Shown here piece after piece: positions 49,502 through 60,500 of a stretch of DNA of 64,000 bases. The DNA comes from CAWBRT01 sp963814745 (lineage in GTDB: Bacteria > Acidobacteriota > Terriglobia > Terriglobales > Acidobacteriaceae). The stretch covers positions 161,179 to 225,178 of the forward strand of contig CAWFEA010000011.1 in the NCBI GenBank assembly GCA_963814745.1. Reading direction: 5' to 3'. Within the stretch, counting starts at the first letter, position 1, and each line of letters starts with the position of its first letter. The notes beneath the pieces were generated by a model. The model searched no databases. It was not told where the DNA came from and saw only the letters and a program-made list of their open reading frames with translations. The translations under genes were made by a program, and so were the position numbers.

Positions 49502-49562
49502 AAGAAGCGATTCCCGGCTTTCCTCGCCTGACCGTTGCCGGCCAGGAGTTGCAAATTGCTCT

Positions 49563-51140
49563 TTAATTAAAGGGCCTGCGATTGCGGCGGCGCGCTTCGA
49601 AGTCATCCGGCATTTCGGTCTTGAACTCCTTTTCCGGATGATTTGCTGCCTTGTCGCCGGCGGTGAACAAGCGCTCCTCTGAACGCCCGATCTTCTTGTG
49701 CGCGTGCAGTCCCTCCAGCACGAACTCGGCGGCGGAGACGCGCACCTCGGGCGCCTCTTCATTTTCCAGATGCAAAACCGAAGTCTTGTCCAGCAGGCCT
49801 TGGATGCCCTGCAGCATGTCCACCAGCTCAATCGGGTTCGCCGTTTCCAGCAGTTGAATCTCGCCTCCCAGTTCAAACCACTGCACCACCTGCTTGAGGT
49901 CGGCGTTGGCGAAGTATTGATCGAAAACCCGCGTGATCGCCGTCTTGATGATCTCGCGCACCACCTGGTCGGCGCCGCGCACCTCGCCCTCGTATTCGAG
50001 TTCGAGCTTGCCGGTGATCGACGGCAAGGCCGCGAACACGTCGGCAATCCGCGGCACCACGTATTCGGAATCCTGAAAGACCGCGCGCCGCTCGGCGTTC
50101 GAGATGACGTTCTCGATCGCGCTGATCGGCAGTCTCTGGCTGACCCCGCTGCGTTTGTCGATGTGCTTGTCCTCGCGCGCCACAAAGGCGATCTGCTCGA
50201 TGACTTCGCGAATGAAGCGCGGGACCTGCAGCTTCAGGCCGTTACGCCCGGTCCACGCTTCTTGCGATGTAATGTCGATCCCTTCCTGGATGGATGCCGG
50301 ATAGTGGGTGCGTATCTCCGACCCAATGCGGTCCTTCAGCGGGGTGACGATCTTGCCGCGCGCCGTGTAGTCCTCGGGGTTGGCGCTGAAGACCAGGGCA
50401 ACATTGAGCGGCAGGCGCACCGGGTAGCCCTTAATCTGCACATCGCCTTCCTGCATGATGTTGAACAGGCCGACCTGAATCTTGCCGGCGAGATCGGGCA
50501 GTTCGTTGATGGCGAAGATGCCGCGATTGGCGCGGGGCAGCAGACCGTAGTGCACGGTGAGTTCGTTGCTCAACTCGTGCCCGCCCTTGGCGGCCTTAAT
50601 GGGATCGATGTCGCCGATCAAATCGGCGATGGTCACGTCCGGAGTCGCCAGCTTCTCCACATAGCGCTCGTCCCGTTCGAGATATGCGATGGGAGTCTTG
50701 TCTCCAGCTTCGGCGATCAGCTCGCGGCAGCGGCGGCAGAGCGGCTCATACGGATTGTCGCGAATCTCACAACCCGCGATATATGGCGTGTGCGGATCGA
50801 GAAGCGCCGTCAACGAGCGCAGGATGCGGCTCTTCGCCTGTCCCCGCAATCCCAGGAGGATGAAGTTGTGGCGTGAAAGAATGGCATTGACGACGTGGGG
50901 AGTCACCGTGTCTTCGTAGCCGATGATGCCGGGAAACACCGGGCCGCCCTGCCGTAAACGTACAATCAGGTTTTCCCGCAGCTCGTCTTTTACATTTCGC
51001 GTGCGAAGTCTGTTTTCACAAAACGCGCTCTGCCGTAGTTCGCCCAAGGTTCGGGGCAGATTGATCACTGATAAACCCTCCGCTCTCGCTTCGAGAGACT
51101 GTTCGCGCTGCAGCACGGATTTGACACCGCGCCCGATCAA
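49563..51140 (-). CDS. ChlI/MoxR-type AAA+ ATPase
   Basis: A 525-residue protein, 61 bases upstream of the VWA gene. The AAA core covers about residues 70-330: FPGIIGYEDTVTPHVVNAIL, Walker A-like LLGLRGQAKSRILRSL (Ala in place of the third Gly), sensor-type RANRGIFAINELPDLAGKIQVGLFNIMQEGDVQIKGYPVRLPLNVALVFSANPEDY. An unusual Cys insert CEIRDNPYEPLCRRCRELI lies between Walker A and B, as in magnesium-chelatase subunit-I-like proteins of this group. The first 40 residues are weak, so the true start may be downstream. Confidence 0.82.
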   Translation of the reverse strand: MIGRGVKSVLQREQSLEARAEGLSVINLPRTLGELRQSAFCENRLRTRNVKDELRENLIVRLRQGGPVFPGIIGYEDTVTPHVVNAILSRHNFILLGLRGQAKSRILRSLTALLDPHTPYIAGCEIRDNPYEPLCRRCRELIAEAGDKTPIAYLERDERYVEKLATPDVTIADLIGDIDPIKAAKGGHELSNELTVHYGLLPRANRGIFAINELPDLAGKIQVGLFNIMQEGDVQIKGYPVRLPLNVALVFSANPEDYTARGKIVTPLKDRIGSEIRTHYPASIQEGIDITSQEAWTGRNGLKLQVPRFIREVIEQIAFVAREDKHIDKRSGVSQRLPISAIENVISNAERRAVFQDSEYVVPRIADVFAALPSITGKLELEYEGEVRGADQVVREIIKTAITRVFDQYFANADLKQVVQWFELGGEIQLLETANPIELVDMLQGIQGLLDKTSVLHLENEEAPEVRVSAAEFVLEGLHAHKKIGRSEERLFTAGDKAANHPEKEFKTEMPDDFEARRRNRRPFN

Positions 51141-51328
51141 ACAGAGTTGCAGGTTGGTCGGGCGTCAGCTCTTTGGACGTCGGCCACTGCCCGGTGGTTG
51201 CAGTAACTTCGCCCTCGGGGCCAAATTTCGCCGCGCCAACCCCTCCGCGCAGGGCTGCTGCTTGGGCGCACCGAACGGTTCGTAGCACCGAGCTTGACTT
51301 TTTCCGCCAGAGAATTTACAAGCCCTGC

Positions 51329-52132
51329 ATGGACCTGTCAGAGAAAGTCGTGGTCATTACCGGCGCATCCATGGGTATCGGCGAGGCGATTGCCAAATTG
51401 TTCTCCGACCATGGCGCGTCGATTGTCTTTTCTTCGCGCGAGCTGGCCCGGGCGGAGGCGGCGCGCGCCAGAGTCGGACGGCCGCAGCAAAGCCTCGCGG
51501 TGGCTTGCGACGTCTGCGACCCCGCCCAGATTTCAGCTCTGCTCCGGGCCGCCTTGGAGCGCTTCGGGCGAGTCAACGTCTGGGTCAACAACGCCGGTTT
51601 CGGGGTGGTCGATTCCATCGAGCGCATGGACCGCCAGGCTTACCGCCGGATGTTTGAAACCAACCTTTTCGGCGCGATCGAAGCCATGCAGCAGGTGATC
51701 CCGGTGATGCGGCGGCAGGGCTCGGGCTGCATCATCAACATTTCGAGCGTTGCCGGCTACATCGCGATTCCGTACATGGGCGCTTATGGAGCAACCAAGC
51801 GCGCGCTGAATGCGATCAGCCGCGCCGCCCGGCTCGAACTCGAAGGCAGCGGCGTCTCGGTCGTCAATATCTGCCCCGGCTACGTGAGAACCGATTTCGG
51901 AAAGAATGTGGTGCGCGGCGCGGAAGCGATTCGAATTACCCCCAAGGTGCAGCGCGGGATCACCGCCGAGCGCGTTGCCGAAGCGGTGCTGCGCGCCTAC
52001 CAGTGCGACATCACCGAGACCGTCGTACCCTGGCACAACCGCATTGCCATCGGCTTGGCGTTTCTGGCTCCGTTTGCGGTTAATTACGTGTTGCGGCGGC
52101 TGGCCAAGGAAGCGCAAGCTGGGAGGGGATGA
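51329..52132 (+). CDS. short-chain dehydrogenase/reductase
   Basis: The ATG at 51329 (MDLSEKVVVITGASMGIGEAIAK) sits immediately before the NAD(P) fold; the longer frame from 51173 lacks family sequence. 267 residues with TGASMGIGEA, NNAGFG, catalytic SSVAGYIAIPYMGAYGATKRA (S, Y-x3-K) and PGYVRTDF. A C-terminal extension holds one hydrophobic segment (IAIGLAFLAPFAVNYVLRRL), which suggests membrane association. Substrate cannot be told. Confidence 0.88.
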   Translation: MDLSEKVVVITGASMGIGEAIAKLFSDHGASIVFSSRELARAEAARARVGRPQQSLAVACDVCDPAQISALLRAALERFGRVNVWVNNAGFGVVDSIERMDRQAYRRMFETNLFGAIEAMQQVIPVMRRQGSGCIINISSVAGYIAIPYMGAYGATKRALNAISRAARLELEGSGVSVVNICPGYVRTDFGKNVVRGAEAIRITPKVQRGITAERVAEAVLRAYQCDITETVVPWHNRIAIGLAFLAPFAVNYVLRRLAKEAQAGRG

Positions 52133-52183
52133 ACAGGAGTTCGCTGTCATCGGCGTGGCAAAGCATCTCAGGATGTTGGTCGT

Positions 52184-52498
52184 TCAGCGCTCCAGATCGT
52201 CCAGCATGAGCTGCATCTCGGATTCCGCGTGCCGATTGCCGCAGCGCTTGGCGGCGGCGATTCCGTCGCGCAACATTTGTGCTGCCTCGGCACCGCGATC
52301 CGCGCCCGCCAGCGATTGCGCGGCCATGAAGTAAGCGTTGGCGTAATCGGGATTCTTTTCGAGCAGCAGCTTGAACTCGGCGACCGCCGCATCGACATCG
52401 CCGGAGTTCGAGTACTCCACGGCCAGGGCGTAACGGGTCAGCAGGTTGTTGGCATCGTGAGCAAGAATTTCCTTGAGCTGCTCCACTCGGCTCGGCAT
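52184..52498 (-). CDS. tetratricopeptide-repeat protein
   Basis: A 104-residue protein starting MPSRVEQLKEIL at 52498. It has TPR-type helices: LLTRYALAVEYSNSGDVDAAVAEFKLLLEKNPDYANAYFMAAQSL, followed by one further pair (EAAQMLRDGIAAAKRCG). Cytoplasmic, no signal peptide. A start at 52543 would add 15 hydrophobic residues and cannot be ruled out. Convergent with the SDR gene. Confidence 0.75.
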   Translation of the reverse strand: MPSRVEQLKEILAHDANNLLTRYALAVEYSNSGDVDAAVAEFKLLLEKNPDYANAYFMAAQSLAGADRGAEAAQMLRDGIAAAKRCGNRHAESEMQLMLDDLER

Positions 52499-52679
52499 CG
52501 TCGGCATCCTCGGCGGTCGCGGTGCGGCGACGGCCAGCAACATCTTATCGCATACCGCGTGCCGGGCACTCGTTGGCCGCCGGAGTGCAGTTGGCCTCTC
52601 GCCGGGCAGGTCTGTAGAATAGTCGCACTTGGCGGTGTTGCGTCTTGGGGCGGCGGTTCCTGTTAGAGTGAATGTTCTT

Positions 52680-53096
52680 ATGTGTTGCCCTTATTTCATC
52701 CCGGGCGAGCGCCATGATGCCGATCTCTGGCCGTGGCGTCAACGTCTGCCGCTGGGCGATGGCTTTCGCGGGCTTTGCTCCGCCCCCGGACACCTGGGAG
52801 AGCAACCGGGTGACGAGGCTCTGAAGCAATGTAACCTCGGCTATGCGTGCTGTGGTTGGCTTCCGTCCGAGCGTATCGCCGATGCGGTTCGCTTCTCTGT
52901 CCCGCGCGATGCGCAAACGAACCTGCGGATTCTTTACGTCATGGAGTTGAACCACACGCCCGGCGAATCCGGCGCCCTGGAGTTCTCGCGGGCAACGGCC
53001 ACCTGGCTGAATCCTCATCGCGATGAGCGGCTCGGACGCCAGGCGGAGTGCTTTCTGGCCGCATATCTCAGCCGCCATCCAGCCGCGGGGCAATAA
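52680..53096 (+). CDS. conserved hypothetical protein, cysteine-rich start
   Basis: 138 residues from the ATG at 52680 (MCCPYFIPGERHDADLWPW). The pattern CCPYF, PWRQRLPLGDGFRGLCSAPG, CNLGYACCGWLP and RQAECFLAAYL is well ordered and looks like a genuine conserved family, with five cysteines that could bind a metal. No signal peptide or TM segment. I recall no named family. 42 bases upstream of the thioesterase gene. Confidence 0.65.
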   Translation: MCCPYFIPGERHDADLWPWRQRLPLGDGFRGLCSAPGHLGEQPGDEALKQCNLGYACCGWLPSERIADAVRFSVPRDAQTNLRILYVMELNHTPGESGALEFSRATATWLNPHRDERLGRQAECFLAAYLSRHPAAGQ

Positions 53097-53138
53097 GGCA
53101 AGGTGCATTTTCGATGAGAGCATGGAAAGGATCGTTTG

Positions 53139-53693
53139 GTGAGCACCGAAGGTAAGAAGGAAGAATCCGCGAGCGCCCGGTTCGATGTTTTTCTGAGCCC
53201 CAAGCCGGTTGCCGATTCCGCTTCCGAGATGGTGCAGTTCGTCCTTCCCAACGACGCCAATCCGCTCGGCGCGCTGCTGGGCGGCCGACTGATGCACTGG
53301 ATTGATCTGGCCGGAGCGCTGGCGGCGCACCGGCATTCGCGCAGCTACGTGGTGACCGCCTCGATCGATCATCTTGATTTTCTCGTGCCCGGCCGCGTCG
53401 GCGACTTGGTGGTGTTGCAGTCCGCGGTGAACCGGGTGTTTCATACCTCGCTTGAAGTTGGGGTGAAGGTCTGGGTAGAACACTACCTGTCGAACGAACG
53501 CAGCCACCTCAGCAGCGCTTACCTGACGTTTGTTGCCGTGGACCGCCATGGGCGCAAACTCCAGGCGCCTCCGGTATTGCCGCAGAGCGAGGACGAGAAG
53601 CGCCGCTATGAGGACGCGGGGAAAAGGCGCGAGATTCGGCAGGCGCACAAGATGCGCAAGCTGGAGCGGATCAAGTCCTCTGACGAATCCTAA
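53139..53693 (+). CDS. hot-dog fold acyl-CoA thioesterase (YciA-like)
   Basis: 184 residues from GTG at 53139 (a TTG one codon earlier is the alternative). Hot-dog signatures: VLPNDANPLGALLGGRLMHWIDLAGALAAHRHS, VVTASIDHLDFLVPGRVGDLVVLQSAVNRVFHTSLEVGVKVW and YLTFVAVDRHGRK. The aspartate in MHWIDLA and the conserved Asn/Gly loop correspond to the catalytic site of YciA/BACH-type enzymes, which hydrolyse acyl-CoA. A basic C-terminal helix (KRREIRQAHKMRKLERIK) extends the usual length. The 206-base gap after it has no gene. Confidence 0.85.
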   Translation: MSTEGKKEESASARFDVFLSPKPVADSASEMVQFVLPNDANPLGALLGGRLMHWIDLAGALAAHRHSRSYVVTASIDHLDFLVPGRVGDLVVLQSAVNRVFHTSLEVGVKVWVEHYLSNERSHLSSAYLTFVAVDRHGRKLQAPPVLPQSEDEKRRYEDAGKRREIRQAHKMRKLERIKSSDES

Positions 53694-53865
53694 GAGGCAC
53701 CGACTCGACCGAGTCGGGGCTGCGCCGAAACACAGGTTGAAGGTCAGGTGGGGCTTCATCGATGAGCTTAAAGATGTCAGCCGTCATGTCAATCGCCCAG
53801 GTGACGCCCGTCACAGACAAAGCTTGAGAGCACAACTAGCGTGTGTAGTGGATTAAATAGGTCCA

Positions 53866-53896
53866 CTTAGTCCAAATCAAGCTTAGTCAAATTCAA
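53866..53896 (+). promoter_or_regulatory. tandem direct repeat upstream of rrf2, candidate operator
   Basis: CTTAGTCCAAATCAAG is followed directly by CTTAGTCAAATTCAA, a two-copy repeat of about 16 bases ending just before the rrf2 ATG at 53900. Its position suggests autoregulation by the Rrf2 protein or by another regulator of rrf2-cydAB. Confidence 0.45.
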
Positions 53897-53899
53897 ACC

Positions 53900-54439
53900 A
53901 TGCAACTGACTCGCGCCGCCGATTATGCCGTTCGCGTCACCATGCATCTGGCGACCCTCGGGCCGCGCGAGCATGCGTCGCGCTTGGTGCTGGCCGCCGC
54001 CACCGGCGCACCCGAAAGTTTTCTGTCGAAGATCCTTCAGGCTCTCTCCCGCGCCGGCCTGGTGGCTTCGCGTCGCGGCGGCGAAGGTGGTTTCGCCATC
54101 CTGCCGCGCGGCCGGAGCGCTTCGCTGCTGGAGGTAATTGAGGCCATCGACGGTCCTATTTCTCTTAATGTGTGTCTGGCTGAAGGCGCGGCTTGCGACA
54201 ACCAGCCTTGGTGCGCGGCACACCTGGTTTGGGTTCAAGCCCAGCGGGCCATGCTGGACATCTTAAGCAGCGCCAAAATTGCCAAATTATCAACCCGGAC
54301 GGTAGCGCGCAAAGCCGGAACGAAAGACGCTGCCCAAGCGGGCCAAACCGCTCCGGGCAGGGCGCAAACCACAATACGAATTCTCGATCGAGCGACCAGC
54401 GGAGCCCCGCGGCCCCGCTCCCGCGTCAAGCGCCGTTGA
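53900..54439 (+). CDS. Rrf2-family transcriptional regulator
   Basis: 179 residues: winged helix (MQLTRAADYAVRVTMHLATLG, ESFLSKILQALSRAGLVASRRGGEGGFAI, LEVIEAIDGPISLN) and a cysteine triad CLAEGAACDNQPWC (C-x6-C-x5-C), near the spacing of Fe-S sensing Rrf2 proteins such as IscR and NsrR. The C-terminal 50 residues are basic and disordered. It precedes cydAB by 53 bases on the same strand, so it may sense redox state, NO or Fe-S status and control the oxidase. Confidence 0.85.
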   Translation: MQLTRAADYAVRVTMHLATLGPREHASRLVLAAATGAPESFLSKILQALSRAGLVASRRGGEGGFAILPRGRSASLLEVIEAIDGPISLNVCLAEGAACDNQPWCAAHLVWVQAQRAMLDILSSAKIAKLSTRTVARKAGTKDAAQAGQTAPGRAQTTIRILDRATSGAPRPRSRVKRR

Positions 54440-54492
54440 GCGGGAGCATTTCCCGAGCGTTGGATGGGGCGCCTCGATGAATGAGGAATCAC

Positions 54493-55837
54493 ATGAATAG
54501 CGCTGAATTCATACATCGATTGCATTTCGCCTTCACCGTAACCTATCACTACCTTTTCCCGCAGCTCACCATGGGCTTGGCGCCGCTGATCGTGGTGCTG
54601 AAGACCCTGGCGCTGCGGACCAACGACGCAACATTACGACGACGCCGCGCGCTTCTGGGCGAAGATCTTCGGCATCTCTTTTGTCTTCGGCGTGGTCACT
54701 GGAATTCCGATGGAGTTCCAGTTCGGCACCAACTGGTCGCTTTTTTCCAAATACGCCGGCGGCGTGATCGGACAAACTCTAGCTATGGAAGGCACCTTTG
54801 CCTTCTTCCTGGAGTCGGCCTTCCTGGGGCTGTTTCTCTACGGCGAAAAGCGGCTCAGCAGAATCGCCCACTGGTGGACGGCAATGGCAGTGTTTTTCGG
54901 CTCATGGCTGTCGGGTTACTTCATCGTCGCCACCGACGCCTGGATGCAGCATCCGGTCGCCTATGCGCGAACCGCCGACGGCTCGGTGACCCTCACCAGT
55001 TTCTGGGGCCTGGTGCTGAACCCTTGGGCGATCTGGCAATACGCCCACAACATGGCCGGCGCCGGCGTTACCGGCGCTTTTGTCATGGCCGGCCTCGGCG
55101 CCTTTTATCTGCTCAGCAAGCGGCACCTGGATCAGGCAAAAATCTTTCTTAAGGTCGGCGTGGTCGCCTCGCTGATCTTCGTGATGTTACTGATCGGACC
55201 CACGGGCGACGGACAGGGGCGCAACCTGGCGGAGCATCAACCGGTTACCCTGGCCGCGATGGAAGCGCTGTTCGAGTCGCGCGCGGGCGCTCCCTTGGTG
55301 ATTATCGGCCAACCAGACGTGGAGCGCAGGAAGATCGACAATCCGATTGTGGTTCCGCGCATTCTTAGCTACCTTGCTTACCGCGATTGGAGCGCCCACA
55401 TGCAGGGCCTGGACGCATTTCCGCCCACGGAGTGGCCGGATAACATTCCATTGCTCTACTTCGCCTACCACATCATGGTTGGCCTGGGGACGATCTTCAT
55501 GGCGATCATGGTGATTGCCGCCCTGCTGCTCTGGCGCAAGCGGCTCTTCGAGTCGCGTTGGATGCTGTGGATTCTGATGCTGAGTTTTCCGCTGCCCTAC
55601 ATTGCCAACACCGCCGGCTGGATGACCGCCGAGATCGGCCGGCAGCCCTATCTTGTCTACGGCCTGCTGCGCACCGCCAACGGCTATTCGAAATCCGTCT
55701 CGGCGGGCAACGGCTGGTTTACGCTGCTCGGCTTTATGGGAATGTATACCGTGCTTTCCATTCTCTTCCTGTTCCTGATTCACCGTGAGATCGAGCACGG
55801 CCCTGAGGCCGGGACGCTCCAAGCGGAGGTGAAATAG
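54493..55837 (+). CDS. cydA: cytochrome bd-type quinol oxidase subunit I, one frameshift
   Basis: Oxygen-reducing oxidase subunit. ATG at 54493 with GAGGA upstream. RLHFAFTVTYHYLFPQLTMG supplies the b595 ligand region; a base missing near 54635 shifts to FGISFVFGVVTGIPMEFQFGTNWSLF and QTLAMEGTFAFFLESAFLGLFLYG with conserved Glu residues, DAWMQHPVAY with the b558 His, and PYIANTAGWMTAEIGRQPYLVYGLLRT. The Q-loop is short, as in the CIO/cyanide-insensitive type. About 448 residues after correction. High-affinity respiration or oxygen defence beside an anaerobic sulfur cluster is consistent with a microaerobic or facultative lifestyle. Confidence 0.92.
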
Positions 55838-55839
55838 TC

Positions 55840-56884
<1,045 letters not shown>

Positions 56885-56946
56885 GGAGGCAGGAGGTTTA
56901 GGGTTTCGAAGGTTTCAAAGTTTCGTAACGCAGCAGGCGTCGGGTG

Positions 56947-56979
56947 CCCCACGTTCGCCCGCAGTTGGCTAACGTGGGG
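56947..56979. terminator. hairpin after cydB
   Basis: CCCCACGTT (56947-56955) and AACGTGGGG (56971-56979) form a perfect 9-bp stem with a 15-base loop. No U-run follows, so it may be a repeat-type hairpin or a two-sided termination signal. It follows cydAB and precedes the minus-strand gene at 57047. Confidence 0.45.
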
Positions 56980-57046
56980 TAGTTCCCAGCTTTCCCAAGG
57001 AGCCGTTATTGTTCAGAAGGCGATTTTGCAACGGTTAAAGGATGCA

Positions 57047-57469
57047 TCACCTGTGCTGCTTGGAACTATCTTCGACCACAAGATGGCTCGCTGATTCGAT
57101 GCAGGCCGCCTGCATTTCTCCCACTCGTTCCGGTTCCAATGGGCATACCTCAAAGTCAGCGTAAATACTAGTGCCAAGCGACTTGAGCTTCGCCTGAACG
57201 TTTGCGGGCAGTTCCGGATGTTCATTGTCGAGTACATCGGATTCCTCAGCGCCCGGCCCGCTATAGATCCCAAGCAGACGATGAGTCCCAATCTTCCAAA
57301 GCCGAAATGCGGGCGTCCCGTTGTAGAAAGAAAGCCTGCCGTGAGTCCAAAAGCAGGAGTCGGCGTTTACTGACGTTTTACAAGCAATCTTGCGCTTCAG
57401 GGTTGGATGGTTATCGCCAGCAGCCGCTACTGCGACAATCAGTAACACCAGAGATAGCATTCTGCGCAT
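57047..57469 (-). CDS. small secreted hypothetical protein
   Basis: 140 residues with a signal peptide (MRRMLSLVLLIVAVAAAG). The mature part has paired cysteines (CKTSVNADSCFWTHGRL, FEVCPLEPERVGEMQAACIE) and the motif YNGTPAFRLWKIGTHRLLGIYSG. Lines of this kind recur as short secreted proteins in Acidobacteriota, by recollection rather than by search. Function unknown. Confidence 0.65.
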   Translation of the reverse strand: MRRMLSLVLLIVAVAAAGDNHPTLKRKIACKTSVNADSCFWTHGRLSFYNGTPAFRLWKIGTHRLLGIYSGPGAEESDVLDNEHPELPANVQAKLKSLGTSIYADFEVCPLEPERVGEMQAACIESASHLVVEDSSKQHR

Positions 57470-57573
57470 AGTCTGAAAGTTAATGCAAAAACGGAGTTGC
57501 GCAACTAACTGTTGATAACAGGCGATATCCTCGTTTCCTCAACATGGAGTAGATGGCATTCCTAACGCGTGCC

Positions 57574-60500
57574 CTACTTCCCGAGCAACTCCTCTACCAC
57601 CCCGTAGCTTGCGCTCAGCGCCGCATCCAGCGCCTGCGGGTCTTTGCCGCCGGCCTCCGCCATGTCCGGACGCCCGCCGCCGGAGCCGCCCACCTTCTGC
57701 GCCACCTTGCCGACGATCTTGCCCGCCTGCACGCGGCCCGTCAGGTCTTTGGTGACGCCGACGATGATCGCCACCTTGCCATCGCTCACCGAGCCCAGCA
57801 CCACCACGCCGGAGCCGATTTTGCCGCGCAGGCTGTCCATCAGCGTGCGCAGTTGCGGACGCTCCAGGTTATCGGCGCGATGCGCCAGCACCTTCACGCC
57901 CTTCACCTCGCGCACCTTTTCGCCGATCGTCGCCACCGAAGACGAAGCCGACCTCATGCGCGCCTCGTCCAACTCTTTGCGCAGCCGCTTGATCTCGTCT
58001 TCCTTGCGCTCCATCTCCAGCCGCAGAGCTTCGGCGGGCGACGCCTCCGAGCGCCCGACCAGGGTTGAGACCATGCCTTCCAGTTGATGATCGATGCGGA
58101 AGTGCCGCAGCGAGGCTTCTCCGGTCACCGCCTCCAGCCGACGCACTCCGGCCGAGACGCTGCTCTCTTTCAGAATCTTGATCAGCCCAATCTCTCCCGT
58201 GGCCGAGGTGTGGGTGCCACCGCACAGCTCGGTCGAAAAATCTCCCACCCGGATCACCCGCACCTTGTCGCCATACTTTTCGCCGAACAGCGCCATCGCC
58301 TTATACTGGTTGACGGCGACATCGATGGGCACGTTCTCGATCACTTCCACGCGGTCGTTGCGCAGGACTTCCCGGTTGGCAAGGTCCTCTATGTCCTGCA
58401 ACTCTTCGTCTTCGACGGCGGCAAAGTGGGAAAAATCGAAGCGCAGGTGCGCCGCATCGACCAGCGATCCGGCCTGCTTCACATGCGTGCCGAGCACGTT
58501 GCGCAGCGCCGCATGCAGCAGGTGCGTGCCGGTATGGTGGCGCATGGTCGCCAGCCGCAGCTCAGTATCGACCACCGCGTCCAGCCGGTCGCCGACGACT
58601 ATCGGCTGCCGCGCGGTAACTTCGTGCGCGCGCACCCCCTGCACGGGATAGTGAACGCCGGTCACGTCGGCCACGAGCGTGTTGTGATCGCCCGCATAGA
58701 ACCAGCCGCGGTCGGCGGCTTGCCCGCCCGCCTCGGCATAGAACGGCGTGTGGTCGAGCACGATCTCGCCGGCTTCGCCGGGCTTCAGCTCCTGCACGCC
58801 CTGTCCGTCGCGAAGGATGGCCAGCACTTGGCAGTCGCGCGATTCGGTCTGGCGATAGCCTTCAAAAACGGTGGCCGGAAGCGTGTGAAAAACCGGAGAA
58901 GCAACATCCTTGGCGCCGCCCTTCCACGAAGCGCGCGCGCGTTCACGCTGCTCGTCCATCGCGGAGTCGAATCCGGCCTGGTCGAACTCGATGCCCTGGT
59001 CGCGTGCCGCATCGACCATGAAGTCCAGCGGCAGGCCGAAAGTATCGTAGAGCTTAAAGGCATCTTTGCCAGAGTAAGTAAGTGGCTCAGCGCGCTCCCT
59101 ATCGAGCTGCTTCGCGAGCTCATGAATCTGGTCACTGCTGCTGCCAAACAATGAACCGCTACGCTCAAGTACGGCGCGAGCAGTCGCATCCCCCTGAAGC
59201 CGGGCTACTGCCTCGTCTATGTGATCGGCGATTGCGAGTTCAAGCACGCGATCACCCTGCAACTCTTTGTCGCGCAGAAACTTTTCCCACTCGTCTCTCT
59301 TGACACGAGTAGGCTCCCCAGCATGAAAAAAGAACTGGTAGATTGCCGTAGTCATTGCCAAGCGGCCACCCGAGATCTTTTCTCCGTGCTTCGTCAGGCG
59401 AACTCGGAACTCGTCATATTGGCGTATGTATGCCTGAGCGAGAATATTTCGAAGTCGCTCCAAACGCTTACGACGCACTTCAGCCAGGTCTTCTTCCAGC
59501 CGCTGTAGTCCTATATCCAACGTGTGCGCAAAGCGCGTCTCTTCCGTCTCCACGGCCTTGGCCACGCGCTCCGCCGACTCCTTCAACTCCGGGTAAGCCT
59601 CCTGCATCTGGTCGCGCACGGCGAACACCATCTCGTAGAGAAACGGCTCGTTCTGTCCGAGCAAGCGTCCGTGGCGAATGGCGCGGCGGATGATCTTGCG
59701 CAGCACGTAGCCGCGTCCTTCGTTGGCCGGCACGACGCCGTCGGAGATCAGGAACGTCGCCGCCCGCGCATGGTCGGCAATTACACGCAGCGACGCCGCG
59801 CTCTTCGACTTGGCCTCTTTCTCCGTTTCGCGCGCCAGCGAAGCGCCCGTCAGTTCCGCCGCCCGTTTGATCAGTGGCGTAAACAGGTCGGTGTCGTAGT
59901 TCGAAACCACGCCTTGCAGCACGGCGGTCACGCGCTCCAGTCCCGCGCCGGTGTCGATGGAGGGCTTGGGCAGCGGCGTCAGCTTGCTCTCGGCGTCGCG
60001 CACGAACTGCATGAAGACCAGGTTCCAAATCTCAACGTAGCGTCCGCACTCGCAGGGAAACGTGCACTCTCCGGCGGCGCACTCGGGCAGCAGCTTGTCG
60101 CTGGATTCCACGCCCATGTCGTAGTGCAGTTCGCTGCACGGGCCGCAGGGGCCGGTGTCGCCCATCGCCCAGAAATTGTCTTTCATGCCCATCTCGAAGA
60201 TGCGTTCGGCGGGTATGCCCACGCTCAACCAATGGCCGTAGGCTTCGTCATCGCGCGGCACGCCATGCTCGCCCTTGAAGATGGTGGCGTAGAGCTTTTC
60301 CGGCGCCATCGCGAACCACTCGGGCGAGGTCACCAGCTCCCAGGCGTAGGCGACGGCGTCCTGCTTGAAGTAATCGCCGAAGGAAAAGTTCCCCAGCATC
60401 TCAAAGAAGGTGTGGTGGCGATTGGTAAAGCCGACGTTCTCGAGATCGTTATGCTTGCCGCCGGCGCGCACGCACTTCTGCGAGGTGGTAGCGCGCTGGT

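Noticed and set aside
48254..50185. 643-residue frame for the VWA protein
   Set aside because: The first 228 codons are a shadow of the ATPase gene in another frame; the family sequence starts at 49501.
52545..53759. 404-residue open frame on the minus strand
   Set aside because: It lies opposite the cysteine-rich hypothetical and thioesterase genes, which have better starts, conserved motifs and ribosome sites.
59080..59490. Intein in alaS
   Set aside because: No splice-site Cys/Ser start or His-Asn end, no homing endonuclease motifs, and the insert is too short.
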